Below are positions 32,810-40,587 of a stretch of 64,000 bases of DNA, in pieces (within the stretch, counting starts at the first letter, position 1; every line of letters begins with the position of its first letter). Both the position numbers and the translations under genes were made by a program. The stretch is from a bacterium (GTDB lineage Bacteria; Patescibacteriota; Minisyncoccia; 2-02-FULL-40-12; IGHO2-01-FULL-4-A), in contig JAUYLN010000037.1 of NCBI GenBank assembly GCA_030698885.1, forward strand, positions 30,846-94,845. Reading direction: 5' to 3'. Under the pieces are notes generated by a model. It was not told where the DNA came from. It did no database searches and saw only the letters and a program-made list of their open reading frames with translations.

Positions 32810-33352
32810 ATGAAAAGATACAAGCAATACACGCCTAGCGAAAAACGCCCTAAGGCTAATCACCAGATAAAAGCGCTGGAACTTCAGGTTATTGATAGCA
32901 CCGGTGCTAATCTTGGCGTGATGAAAACATTTGAGGCCATTGCTTTGGCTCAAGAGCAGGGCCTGGACCTTATTGAGATAGGTCCGACTGCCAAACCGCC
33001 CATTGCTAAAATATTAGATTTTGGCAAGTATATGTATCAGAAAGAAAAGAAAAAAGACGCAGGGCACAAAGGAAAACAGGCATCACAAGAAGTAAAAACT
33101 GTTAAAATAGGATTCAGGACTGATGGTCACGACCTGGGAGTCAGAGCCAGCCAAGTGGACAAATTTCTTAAGAAGGGCCACAAAGTTATAATCAGCTTGA
33201 TATTGAGAGGCAGGGAAAAAGCTATGGCACATTTGGGCCAGGAAAAATTAAAAAAGTTTCAAGAATTCATACAGGAGGCATTTGAGGTTGAGTCCCCTAT
33301 AAAAAGATTTCCCATGGGCTTTACCTTAACGGTTAAACCTGCTAAGAAATAA
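32810..33352 (+). CDS. infC: Translation initiation factor IF-3
   Basis: 180 aa from the ATG at 32810; a longer frame from 32735 adds residues not seen in IF-3 proteins. N-terminal domain: NHQIKALELQVIDSTGANLG; C-terminal domain: KTVKIGFRTDGHDLGVRASQ and SLILRGREKAMAHLGQEKL. Heads the infC-rpmI-rplT operon. A hairpin GGTGGCC/GGCCATC (about 32786-32802) lies directly before the start and may mask the ribosome site. C-terminal arginine-rich region is as usual. Confidence 0.94.
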   Translation: MKRYKQYTPSEKRPKANHQIKALELQVIDSTGANLGVMKTFEAIALAQEQGLDLIEIGPTAKPPIAKILDFGKYMYQKEKKKDAGHKGKQASQEVKTVKIGFRTDGHDLGVRASQVDKFLKKGHKVIISLILRGREKAMAHLGQEKLKKFQEFIQEAFEVESPIKRFPMGFTLTVKPAKK

Positions 33353-33353
33353 G

Positions 33354-33442
33354 TCTACCAATTACTAATTAAGTCACGAATATACCAATTGAATTTCATG
33401 CTGACATATTAGTATATTCGTATAAAATTCGTAATTAGTAGA
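33354..33442. repeat. Palindromic repeat TCTACTAATTAC family, copy D
   Basis: Arms TCTACCAATTACTAATT... and ...AATTCGTAATTAGTAGA between infC and rpmI. Confidence 0.8.
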
Positions 33443-33447
33443 TATAC

Positions 33448-33651
33448 ATGGCAAAAACAAAACTAAAAAGTAACAGGTCCGTATTAAAACGTTTCAGAGT
33501 AACCGGTAAGGGCAAGATTGTGCGCCGGCAGGTTAAGTTAAACCATTTTAATGCCCGTGCCGATGGAGACGCCAAACGAAGAAAAAGAGGCACATCCGGC
33601 CTTTCCAAACCAAATGAGCACAGCATAAAGCAGATGCTTAGAATAGTATAA
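33448..33651 (+). CDS. rpmI: Large ribosomal subunit protein bL35
   Basis: 67 aa, basic. MAKTKLKSNRSVLKRFRVTG and GKIVRRQVKLNHFNA follow the bL35 pattern (KTKSAAKRFKVTGSGKIKR). Second gene of the infC operon. It is framed by a palindromic repeat on its 5' side and a long structured element on its 3' side. Confidence 0.95.
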   Translation: MAKTKLKSNRSVLKRFRVTGKGKIVRRQVKLNHFNARADGDAKRRKRGTSGLSKPNEHSIKQMLRIV

Positions 33652-33676
33652 ATTTTATAATAAGATTTAAAAACTT

Positions 33677-33976
33677 AGACATCGATTCCAATAATGAACT
33701 CCCGATGCTTTGCATCGAGAATCCTCGATGATCTAATCGAGGGGCTCGAAAGATTATCGGGACTTCGACGATTAACATCGATTCCAATTGATACCTCGGT
33801 GGTTTAATCGGCAACGAACCTTCGGTTCGGCCGATCACCGACCATAAAATTGCTTTAAAGAAACAAACCTCTACAGAGAGCTGACCTCGGCTAAAGCACG
33901 AGGCGCACTACGAGACGGGAAGCACAGGGATTTCTTTAAAACAATTTTATTGATATCAATCGGAACCTTCGACGAG
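33677..33976. repeat. Leader repeat element, rplT copy
   Basis: Fills the 325-base gap between rpmI and rplT, which is normally short. It holds a direct repeat of CATCGATTCCAAT (33679 and 33776), the GAACCTTCGGTTCGGCCGAT block, and an inverted pair ATAAAATTGCTTTAAAGAA (33844) / TTCTTTAAAACAATTTTAT (33932). It ends with ATTGATATCAATCGGAACCT and TCGACGAG directly before the rplT ATG. Shared with hisS (14662-14819). Confidence 0.75.
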
Positions 33977-34333
33977 ATGCCGAGAGTAAAAAGAGGTACA
34001 ATTGCAAATAAGCGCAGAAAAAATTTGCTGAAACATGCAAAGGGTTTTATGTGGACCAGAAAAAGCCACTACAGACAGGCAAAAGAAGCATTACTTCATG
34101 CATGGACTCATCAGTTTAATGACAGGAAAAAGAAAAAAGGAAACTTCAGAAGACTTTGGCAAGTTCAGATTGGCGCAGCCACAAGAGAGGCCGGTCTTCC
34201 TTACAATCAGTTTATTAACGGTCTCAAGAAATCAAATATAGAAATAGACCGCAAAATGTTATCGGAGCTGGCTCAGCAAAATCCTGATATTTTCAACAAG
34301 ATAGCTGAAATGGCAAAAACTGCAACAAAGTAA
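33977..34333 (+). CDS. rplT: Large ribosomal subunit protein bL20
   Basis: 118 aa from MPRVKRGTIANKRRKNLLKH; the frame is open upstream to 33950 but MPRVKRG is the universal bL20 start. SHYRQAKEALLHAWTHQFND, LWQVQIGAATREAGL and MLSELAQQNPDIF are typical. bL20 is an early 50S assembly protein and a known autoregulator of this operon in other bacteria. No clear Shine-Dalgarno precedes the ATG. Confidence 0.96.
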   Translation: MPRVKRGTIANKRRKNLLKHAKGFMWTRKSHYRQAKEALLHAWTHQFNDRKKKKGNFRRLWQVQIGAATREAGLPYNQFINGLKKSNIEIDRKMLSELAQQNPDIFNKIAEMAKTATK

Positions 34334-34353
34334 TAAGTATATAAAAAATTGTT

Positions 34354-34387
34354 AAAGAACCATTCCTTTTGACGGGGTGGTTCTTTT
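34354..34387 (+). terminator. Terminator of the infC-rpmI-rplT operon
   Basis: AAAGAACCA, loop, TGGTTCTTTT. Confidence 0.8.
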
Positions 34388-34427
34388 GTATTAAAAAAGC
34401 CCCGCCGTGGTGGCGGGACGTGGTAGG

Positions 34428-34505
34428 CCAGGAAGTAGAATCTTGCAAGGACTTCGTCTTTTTGTATTTTGCTTACAAAATACAATGCAAGATTTCACTT
34501 CCTGG
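34428..34505. repeat. AGGAAGT inverted-end element at tRNA-Lys
   Basis: CCAGGAAGTAGAATCTTGCA at one end and the complementary GATTTCACTTCCTGG at the other. It starts exactly at the CCA end of tRNA-Lys, and TGGTAGG, a 7-base copy of the tRNA end, lies on its far side (34421-34427). Relatives at 63552-63630, 63925-64000 and, shorter, 1280-1317. Confidence 0.78.
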
Positions 34506-34577
34506 TAGGTCCGCAGGGACTTGAACCCCGACTGCCGGATTAAAAGTCCGGTACTCTACCTGTTGAGTTACGGACCC
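34503..34577 (-). tRNA. tRNA-Lys(UUU)
   Basis: Acceptor GGGTCCG/CGGACCT, anticodon stem CCGGA/TCCGG with loop CTTTTAA, anticodon TTT; T-arm CGGGG TTCAAGT CCCTG. CCA encoded, shared with the element behind it. Confidence 0.95.
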
Positions 34578-34585
34578 ACAAAGGT

Positions 34586-34693
34586 TGGTGCCGGGAGCGG
34601 GAGTCCAACCCGCACGAGATTAGATCTCAACGGATTTTAAGTCCGCTATGCCTGCCTGCCGGTAGGCAGGCATAGCAGTTCCATCATCCCGGC
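34586..34693 (-). tRNA. tRNA-Leu(UAA) with palindrome inserted in the D-loop
   Basis: 108 bases including CCA; a normal tRNA-Leu is about 88. Acceptor GCCGGGA/TCCCGGC, A73, CCA; anticodon loop CTTAAAA, anticodon TAA; variable arm TTGAGAT CTAA TCTCG. The D-stem ATG/CAT and loop GAACTGGCAGG can be recovered if about 20 bases are removed: GCTATGCCTGCCT and its complement (34645-34676) form a 13-bp hairpin there. May be functional with a long D-arm, or a pseudogene. Confidence 0.85.
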
Positions 34694-34710
34694 ACAGACT
34701 CAAAGAGCTT

Positions 34711-34853
34711 TGGTAGGCGGGCTGGGAATTGGCTTCGCCTCTTGTCGGCTTCCACCTCCTCGGGCTAGCCACCGCCTCACGGTTCTTCGCGCCAAATGCG
34801 CTCAAAACATCGTTCCGGCGTTCAATTCCCACAAAGCAAATTTATTTGCTTTG
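34711..34853 (-). repeat. tRNA-Ile 3'-end duplication element
   Basis: In tRNA direction: hairpin CAAAGCAAATTTATTTGCTT (34832-34853), TGGGAATTGAAC antisense to the T-arm (34820-34831), a block starting GCCGGAACGATGTTTTGAGC and containing ACCGTGAGGCGGTGG, then an exact second copy (21 bases, 34711-34731) of the tRNA 3' end. The antisense piece and the copied end can pair (TGGGAATTG/CAATTCCCA). Confidence 0.8.
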
Positions 34854-34928
34854 GTAGGCGGGCTGGGAATTGAACCCAGGACCTCAAGTTTATAAGACTT
34901 GCGCTCTAACCGACTGAGCTACCCGCCT
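34852..34928 (-). tRNA. tRNA-Ile(UAU), first copy
   Basis: Acceptor AGGCGGG/CCCGCCT, D-arm GCTC/GAGC, anticodon stem CAAGT/ACTTG, loop CTTATAA, anticodon TAT; T-arm CTGGG TTCAATT CCCAG; CCA encoded. Reads AUA directly without lysidine modification. Confidence 0.93.
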
Positions 34929-34980
34929 ACCGATTTTTTAATGATAACAATAAATTAAAGATATGTCAAATAATGAACTC

Positions 34981-34989
34981 TGCTATAAT
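34981..34989 (+). promoter_or_regulatory. Extended -10 promoter of the 78-aa gene
   Basis: TGCTATAAT, an exact extended -10, 38 bases before the start codon; no clear -35. Confidence 0.6.
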
Positions 34990-35026
34990 ATGCGTGAGTA
35001 GCAGTTCTTTGAGGAGAGTCCAGTGT

Positions 35027-35263
35027 ATGGCAAGAAATGGAGCATGCAGTCTTTCGCATATTCGCTGTAAAGAACATCCGAGGTATTCCGGAAAAATAAA
35101 GCCCAAGCTTGACTGTAACAGTTGTATATTAATTCATATACTAAGGTACCAGCACGGCCCTAGTGCGGATAAAAAACTGGGAAGCCTGAACCCATATCAA
35201 TACCTAATGGAAAGTGATGAACAGGGCCTGGAAGAAGCTTTGAATAACCTTGAAGTATTTTAA
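35027..35263 (+). CDS. Small Cys-rich hypothetical protein, 78 aa
   Basis: Starts MARNGACSLSHIRCKEHPRY; GAGGAG lies 11-16 bases before this ATG, and the longer frame from 34973 runs through the promoter. Cysteines at ACSLSHIRC and LDCNSC could coordinate one zinc ion. Terminator directly behind. Unrecognised family; a small zinc-binding protein by appearance. Confidence 0.65.
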   Translation: MARNGACSLSHIRCKEHPRYSGKIKPKLDCNSCILIHILRYQHGPSADKKLGSLNPYQYLMESDEQGLEEALNNLEVF

Positions 35264-35288
35264 AAAGAGCGCAAGCGCTCTTTTTTTA
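35264..35288 (+). terminator. Terminator of the 78-aa gene
   Basis: AAAAGAGCG, CAAG loop, CGCTCTTTTTTT. Confidence 0.88.
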
Positions 35289-35316
35289 TTAAACCTATTG
35301 CTTATTAATTAGGGGG

Positions 35317-35841
35317 CTAAACGCCAAAAACAAAATTTTGAACGACCGCCCACTTCTTTTCGTCATCCCCTCTTCGCAAGAGTGTAATTTTATCGCATAA
35401 AAATTCCCCGGAGAAATCTTCATTTTTTATCTCTTCCCACAACTCCCCTCCTTTATCCGAAGGCAAGCTAACAACCGTAATGTGCGGATTTGGGAGGTCA
35501 GCAAATTCTCCCTGCGACGGCTCCAGTATGCCAGAGATTACCTCCAGGAGGTCTCTGTGTAAAAGTAAAATATCGTTGGTTCTTTCTACTCCTATGTTAA
35601 TTATTTCTTTATAGCCAAAATATCCTGCCCCCTTTTGAGTTATCCGAAAAGGATTTGTTTTTTTAGCAACAAGCTCAACCGCCCTCACCATCTCAAGGCC
35701 CGTATGGCCATCCAAAAGCTTCAACGGCGGGACAAGGGTGATATGCGGCTCCGACTTGGCTGGCCAATTATATCTAAGCCTGAATGCCTCAATTTTATTT
35801 TTTAATTCCTCGGGCAGCGGTATGTGAATGTAGAAATGCAT
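35317..35841 (-). CDS. 2H phosphoesterase (2'-5' RNA ligase/ThpR-like)
   Basis: 174 aa. Two HxT motifs define the superfamily: EPHITLVPPL (about 31-40) and NPHITVVSLP (about 126-135). Members open 2',3'-cyclic phosphates on RNA ends or hydrolyse related cyclic substrates in the cytoplasm. A role in RNA repair or processing is likely; the exact substrate cannot be read from sequence. Monocistronic on the minus strand. Confidence 0.88.
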   Translation of the reverse strand: MHFYIHIPLPEELKNKIEAFRLRYNWPAKSEPHITLVPPLKLLDGHTGLEMVRAVELVAKKTNPFRITQKGAGYFGYKEIINIGVERTNDILLLHRDLLEVISGILEPSQGEFADLPNPHITVVSLPSDKGGELWEEIKNEDFSGEFLCDKITLLRRGDDEKKWAVVQNFVFGV

Positions 35842-35988
35842 AAAAATTACCTCCTTGGCGAATTGTCAAAAATCTTGAGAAAACAATACTAGAGATTATG
35901 TTAAAAGACAACTAGCAGGGGCTACAGGATGTGTTCAGAACTATAAATTAGGCTATTATTAAGCTAGACTTACAACCAATCGCATCTC

Positions 35989-36609
35989 TTATGCTTCAAA
36001 ATACTTTTTCTTAAGGAATTCGGTAAGCGCTTTAAATTCTGCTTGGTATTTTTCTAAACTTCTTGCTTTTACATCTGGCTCATTTATTCTTTGAATTTCA
36101 GCGCCTTGGCATTGCAAATGAGCGGCCCAAGGACGAACATCCATAATAATACGAGCACCAAAATTCGTGTCCCTTCCTGCATAAAATTCTTCTAGCAGAC
36201 CTGCCAATCTTTTTATTTCTGGTAATACTAAATTGTCTCGCTCAACATCTAATTTATGTAATTGACCATATGGATCTCCCAGTTTTTCTGACTCCATATC
36301 TAGGGCTTCCTCTTTTTCAATTTCTTCATTCACAACCCTGTATCTTTTAATCAATTCGTCTCTTTGCCCTCTTGGCACTGGCTCAATATCAACCCAAGGA
36401 CTTGCTACACCCCACCCAAGATGACCTTCGCAACTTGCTGTCGTCTCAAAACTTAGGACCCTAAAGGCAATAACGGTTTCTTTTATGTCACCGTCAATTC
36501 CTTTCCCGAGCTTATCTCCGATGGTTTCAACTTGAGTTGCTATTTCATCCCACCGTTTTTGTTTTTTCTGCCGTGGATCCGAAACAGGTAAATTTTCTTT
36601 TTGTTCCAT
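35989..36609 (-). CDS. Hypothetical protein, 206 aa, next to tRNA-Glu
   Basis: Begins MEQKENLPVSDPRQKKQKRW. Residues AFRVLSFETTASCEGHLGWG form the most distinctive segment, followed by PWVDIEP and a helical C-terminal half. No known function. The ATG at 36609 lies only 3 bases after the encoded CCA of tRNA-Glu, so the mRNA would begin at the RNase-cut tRNA end and be almost leaderless; no Shine-Dalgarno is present. A longer frame from 36624 would start inside the tRNA and is rejected. Confidence 0.75.
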   Translation of the reverse strand: MEQKENLPVSDPRQKKQKRWDEIATQVETIGDKLGKGIDGDIKETVIAFRVLSFETTASCEGHLGWGVASPWVDIEPVPRGQRDELIKRYRVVNEEIEKEEALDMESEKLGDPYGQLHKLDVERDNLVLPEIKRLAGLLEEFYAGRDTNFGARIIMDVRPWAAHLQCQGAEIQRINEPDVKARSLEKYQAEFKALTEFLKKKYFEA

Positions 36610-36612
36610 AAT

Positions 36613-36687
36613 TGGCAGCGCCACGGGGAGTCGAACCCCGCTTCACAGCTTGAAAAGCTGTTGTCCTAACCGATAGACGATGGCGCC
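36613..36687 (-). tRNA. tRNA-Glu(UUC)
   Basis: Acceptor GGCGCCA/TGGCGCT, G73, CCA encoded; anticodon stem ACAGC/GCTGT with loop TTTTCAA, anticodon TTC; T-arm CGGGG TTCGACT CCCCG. Confidence 0.95.
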
Positions 36688-36715
36688 ATTTAATTCAAAT
36701 AACTTAGCATAAAAA

Positions 36716-36756
36716 CCCCGACGTTAAAAGTCGGGGAGCCGACCAAGGCGTCGGCT
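36716..36756 (+). terminator. Two adjacent hairpins upstream of tsaD
   Basis: CCCCGAC/GTCGGGG (36716-36736) and AGCCGAC/GTCGGCT (36737-36756). They lie in the divergent tRNA-Glu/tsaD region and may be attenuator-like. Confidence 0.4.
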
Positions 36757-36791
36757 TTGAACAAAATCAAGGAAAATGATAACATTCCTCC

Positions 36792-37934
36792 ATGCTAATT
36801 TTGGCCATTGAAACATCTTGTGACGATACGGCAATAGCCGTGTTAAAAGTTACGGGCGCCAAAGCCAAGCCAGACTTGGTTGTTTTGTCTAACACTATTT
36901 CTTCGCAGGTAAAATTACACAGCAAATATGGCGGGGTTTATCCAACTCTAGCCGCCAGAGAACACGAAAAAAATCTGCCTAAAGTTCTAAAAAAATCCCT
37001 GAAAGATGCCGGTCTTAAATCCCCCGCCGATGTAGATATAATAGCCGTTACATCCGGTCCTGGCCTATCTGTTGCTCTTTGGCGCGGAATAAACTTTGCC
37101 AAGGAACTGGCAAAAAAGTATGACAAGCCACTTGTTCCTACAAATCATATTGAAGGACACATATACAGCAATTGGCTTAGGCCAGTTGCTGTAAAATCCA
37201 AATTACAAATTACCTACCTACGCCGAGGCTTCGGCAGGCAGGCAAATTACAAAAAAGATGGGGGCCAAAAAATGTTTCCGGCTTTGTGTTTGATTGTTTC
37301 GGGAGGGCATACGGAGCTGACACTAATGAGCGGACACGGAAAATATAAACTGGTCGGCAGAACGCGTGATGATGCGGCCGGTGAAGCATTTGATAAAATT
37401 GCCCGCATTTTAGGATTGGGATATCCGGGAGGACCGGCTATTTCGGCTACCGCCGAAAAATTTAAAATTTTAAATTTAAAATTTAAAATTCCTACATTAC
37501 CGAGGCCGATGATATATTCAAAAGATTATGACTTTAGCTTCTCCGGGCTCAAAACTGCTGTGTTATATTTGGTAAAGGGCCAAAACGAGAAAAATAAAAC
37601 TAAAAAACTATCTCCTGCCTTAAAAACCGCCATAGCTGCCGAGGCCCAGCAAGCAATCATTGATGTGCTTGTTTATAAAACTTTGAAAGCCGCCAAAGAA
37701 TTTAAAGCAAAATCAATAATGCTTTCAGGCGGAGTGTCGGCCAACAAGCTGCTCCGGGAAACTCTAAAAAAAGAAGCCGCAAAAATAAAAACTCCGGTTT
37801 CTATACCGGAGATGGAATATACGACCGACAACGCGGCAATGATAGCCATGGCGGCCTACCAAAGCTATAAGCTAAAAGCTATAAGCTATAAGCTTGACGA
37901 TATTGAGGCAGATGCTAATTGGGAGTTAGTCTGA
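36792..37934 (+). CDS. tsaD: tRNA threonylcarbamoyladenosine transferase TsaD, with repeat insertions
   Basis: 380 aa; transfers threonylcarbamoyl to A37 of ANN-decoding tRNAs. Metal ligands His119 and His123 (NHIEGH), AIETSCDDT, VSGGHTEL and YSKDYDFSFSGLKTA are intact. Three places hold repeat-encoded residues: TYLRRGFGRQANYK (bases 37211-37246, CCTGCC/GGCAGG repeat), KFKILNLKFKI (37461-37490, TTTAAAATT repeat) and YKLKAISYKL (37863-37894, AGCTATAAG repeat). All keep the frame. Only tsaD of the t6A pathway is in the window. Confidence 0.95.
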   Translation: MLILAIETSCDDTAIAVLKVTGAKAKPDLVVLSNTISSQVKLHSKYGGVYPTLAAREHEKNLPKVLKKSLKDAGLKSPADVDIIAVTSGPGLSVALWRGINFAKELAKKYDKPLVPTNHIEGHIYSNWLRPVAVKSKLQITYLRRGFGRQANYKKDGGQKMFPALCLIVSGGHTELTLMSGHGKYKLVGRTRDDAAGEAFDKIARILGLGYPGGPAISATAEKFKILNLKFKIPTLPRPMIYSKDYDFSFSGLKTAVLYLVKGQNEKNKTKKLSPALKTAIAAEAQQAIIDVLVYKTLKAAKEFKAKSIMLSGGVSANKLLRETLKKEAAKIKTPVSIPEMEYTTDNAAMIAMAAYQSYKLKAISYKLDDIEADANWELV

Positions 37935-38328
37935 ACAAAACTTTTGTCTCATGCGGACTGGCAGGAAAAATCCTTGAAAGCTCTTGTAGCTCGTTATAAC
38001 CAATATCCAGATTATCGCTATGAATTGGACTACAAAACGAACAGTGGATAATCTCAAAATATCCACTGGTTCGGCCGACACAGAACCTCTCACATACACG
38101 ACAAAAAATTAAATAATATCTTGTGTCTTTAAGTGATTCGGCCTCACTAAATCTCCCCACAAATGGAACCAGATAAAGATATTTTGCTAAAAATCTCTTA
38201 AAAAATCCTACTTGACGTAAAAGCCAGTCCTCTAGGTTTTTGGCTTCATCATTTCTAATTATAATTCTTCCCCCATCATGGTAATGCCCTATTAATTTTT
38301 CGGTATTTTCTGTTTCTTGGTCTTGCAT
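37915..38328 (-). CDS. Hypothetical zinc-ribbon-like protein, 137 aa
   Basis: Starts MQDQETENTEKLIGHYHDGG, chosen because AAGGAT stands 8 bases upstream; the frame is open up to 38358. FCRVCERFCVGRTSGYFEII followed by HCSFC gives a CxxC...CxxC zinc ribbon. Its end overlaps the end of tsaD by 20 bases on the opposite strand. No family recognised. Confidence 0.65.
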   Translation of the reverse strand: MQDQETENTEKLIGHYHDGGRIIIRNDEAKNLEDWLLRQVGFFKRFLAKYLYLVPFVGRFSEAESLKDTRYYLIFCRVCERFCVGRTSGYFEIIHCSFCSPIHSDNLDIGYNELQELSRIFPASPHETKVLFRLTPN

Positions 38329-38389
38329 TCTTGCCATCCTTATCGTTTGTAAAAACAACCTTTATAATGCTAATTTATAGATAACGGTT

Positions 38390-40564
38390 ATGTCAAACGA
38401 ATTACCAAAAAATTATAACCCCAAAGAGACAGAAGAAAAAATTTACAAACTCTGGGAAGAGTCCGGATTTTTTAATCCTGATAAATTACCGAAGAGGCAT
38501 GTGGAGCCCTTCTCCATTGTTCTGCCCCCGCCAAACGTAACTGCCGCCTTACACATGGGCTCCGCCCTCATGTTAGCCATTCAAGATATCATGATTCGCT
38601 TTGAACGCATGCGCGGCAAAAAGACTCTTTGGCTACCGGGTACCGATCACGCCTCAATCGCGACTGAAACTAAATTTATAAAAGACAAAAAAATAAACCG
38701 TAACGACTACGCAGAAAAAAAAGATGAATTTATTAATCTTGTTAATGAATTCGCCCTGCAAAATCAAAGTACGATTATCAAACAGATGAGGACCATGGGC
38801 GCGTCGCTGGACTGGTCACGACTTACATATACCCTTGATAAAGAACGCAGCGAGGCGGTTCAGGAGGCCTTTGTGCAGATGCACGAAGCGGGCCTAATTT
38901 ACATGGGAAAAGGAAAGGTTATTAACTGGGACCCCAAGGGACAGACCGTAGTTTCAGATGATGAAATAGAATATGAGCCGGGAAAAACTACTCTCTATAC
39001 ATTTAAATATTCTAAAGATTTACCCATAGCCATTTCCACCACAAGACCCGAAACTAAAGTCGGAGATACAGCTATTGCCGTCCATCCCGACGACAAACGC
39101 TACAAAGAATACATCGGAAAAGTTTTTGATTTTGAATTCGCAGGAGTTAAATTATCTCTGAAAATAGTTGGCGACCCGTTCGTTGATCCTAATTTTGGTA
39201 CCGGGGCCCTGGGAGTAACCCCCGCACACAGTATTGTTGACTCTGAAATTGCGAGTCGGCACAATCTACCAAGCCGTCAGGTTATAAACGAATATGCCCG
39301 CATGAGCAAAGAAGCCGGACCACTTCTTGAAGGTAAAAAAACCATTGAGGCCCGGGAGATAATTATTAAATACCTCAGAGACGGGGGCCTTCTGGAAAAA
39401 GAGGAATTAGTTGACCAAAATATCCCCAAGGCACAACGTTCGGGCGGAATAATTGAACCCCTGCCCAAGCGCCACCAATTTTTTGTTGATGTTAACAAAC
39501 CGATAAAATCTCGGAATAATAAAACCCTGAAAGAGCTGATGCGGGAAGTTATTGATGACGGAAAAATAAAAATATTACCCGAAAGATTTGAAAAAATATA
39601 TTTGAACTGGATAGATAACCTTAGGGACTGGAGTATATCGCGACAAATATGGTACGGCCACAGAATTCCTGTGTGGTATCGCCCTCCTGCACCGCAGGGC
39701 GACGAAATGCCGGATTACGTCGTAAGCAAGATCCGTCCTCCGGGAGATGGGTGGGAGCAATTTTCCGATACATTAGATACCTGGTTTTCGTCCGGTCTCT
39801 GGACATTCTCAACGCTTGGTTGGCCTAATCAAACATCTGACCTAAAGACATACCACCCGACAAACGTCCTGGAGACTGCTTATGATATTTTATTCTTTTG
39901 GGTCGCAAAGATGATTCTAATGTCTCAGTTCTTACTTGAAGATATTCCATTTAAAACTGTTTATCTTCACGGGCTGGTCCGAGATGAAAAAAACAGGAAA
40001 ATCTCAAAGTCACTCGGCAACAATATAGACCCCCTTGATATGATAGCCCTCTACGGAACGGATGCCGTCAGAATGGCAATGATTATAGGCACCAGCGTCG
40101 GCAACGACAGCAAGGTTTCTCCTGAAAAGTTCAAAGCATATAAACACTTTGCAAATAAACTTTGGAATATTGCCCGGTTTGTTTTAATGAGTTTACCGGA
40201 AGAGATTGACACTAAGACTCCCCTTACTCCGGAAGATAAAACCTTATTGGATGAACTGGATATAATTATAAAAGACATGACGAAAGACATGGGGAATTTT
40301 AAATTTTATCTGGCTGCTGAAAAAATATATCACTACGTTTGGCACGCCTTTGCAGATAAAATATTGGAGGAATCAAAGACCAGGCTGGCCAGCGAAGACA
40401 TTACCGTCAAATCATCCGCCCAAAAAATGCTGCTGGAGATACTGACAATATCCTTAAAACTCCTTCATCCTTTCATGCCTTTCATAACCGAAGAGATATA
40501 CTCAAAACTTCCTATAAAAAACAAGCAATTATTGCTTGTGGAGGAATGGCCCGCCCAAAAATAG
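38390..40564 (+). CDS. valS: Valyl-tRNA synthetase, short form
   Basis: 724 aa class I synthetase (most bacterial ValRS are 860-950). HIGH-type motif ALHMGSAL (53-60), KMSKS-type motif KISKSLGN near residue 536, editing-domain segments ISTTRPETKVGDTAIAVHP and GTGALGVTPAHS, and the anticodon domain NKLWNIARFVL. It stops after the anticodon-binding domain, lacking the C-terminal coiled coil. Attaches valine to tRNA-Val; a tRNA-Val(UAC) is at 63663. Confidence 0.96.
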   Translation: MSNELPKNYNPKETEEKIYKLWEESGFFNPDKLPKRHVEPFSIVLPPPNVTAALHMGSALMLAIQDIMIRFERMRGKKTLWLPGTDHASIATETKFIKDKKINRNDYAEKKDEFINLVNEFALQNQSTIIKQMRTMGASLDWSRLTYTLDKERSEAVQEAFVQMHEAGLIYMGKGKVINWDPKGQTVVSDDEIEYEPGKTTLYTFKYSKDLPIAISTTRPETKVGDTAIAVHPDDKRYKEYIGKVFDFEFAGVKLSLKIVGDPFVDPNFGTGALGVTPAHSIVDSEIASRHNLPSRQVINEYARMSKEAGPLLEGKKTIEAREIIIKYLRDGGLLEKEELVDQNIPKAQRSGGIIEPLPKRHQFFVDVNKPIKSRNNKTLKELMREVIDDGKIKILPERFEKIYLNWIDNLRDWSISRQIWYGHRIPVWYRPPAPQGDEMPDYVVSKIRPPGDGWEQFSDTLDTWFSSGLWTFSTLGWPNQTSDLKTYHPTNVLETAYDILFFWVAKMILMSQFLLEDIPFKTVYLHGLVRDEKNRKISKSLGNNIDPLDMIALYGTDAVRMAMIIGTSVGNDSKVSPEKFKAYKHFANKLWNIARFVLMSLPEEIDTKTPLTPEDKTLLDELDIIIKDMTKDMGNFKFYLAAEKIYHYVWHAFADKILEESKTRLASEDITVKSSAQKMLLEILTISLKLLHPFMPFITEEIYSKLPIKNKQLLLVEEWPAQK

Positions 40565-40587
40565 CGCCTCGTGTTATAATTTAATTA

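Noticed and set aside
34710..34895. A 61-codon plus-strand frame with GGLGIEPRTSS
   Set aside because: Antisense translation of the tRNA-Ile gene and its tail; a common annotation artefact.
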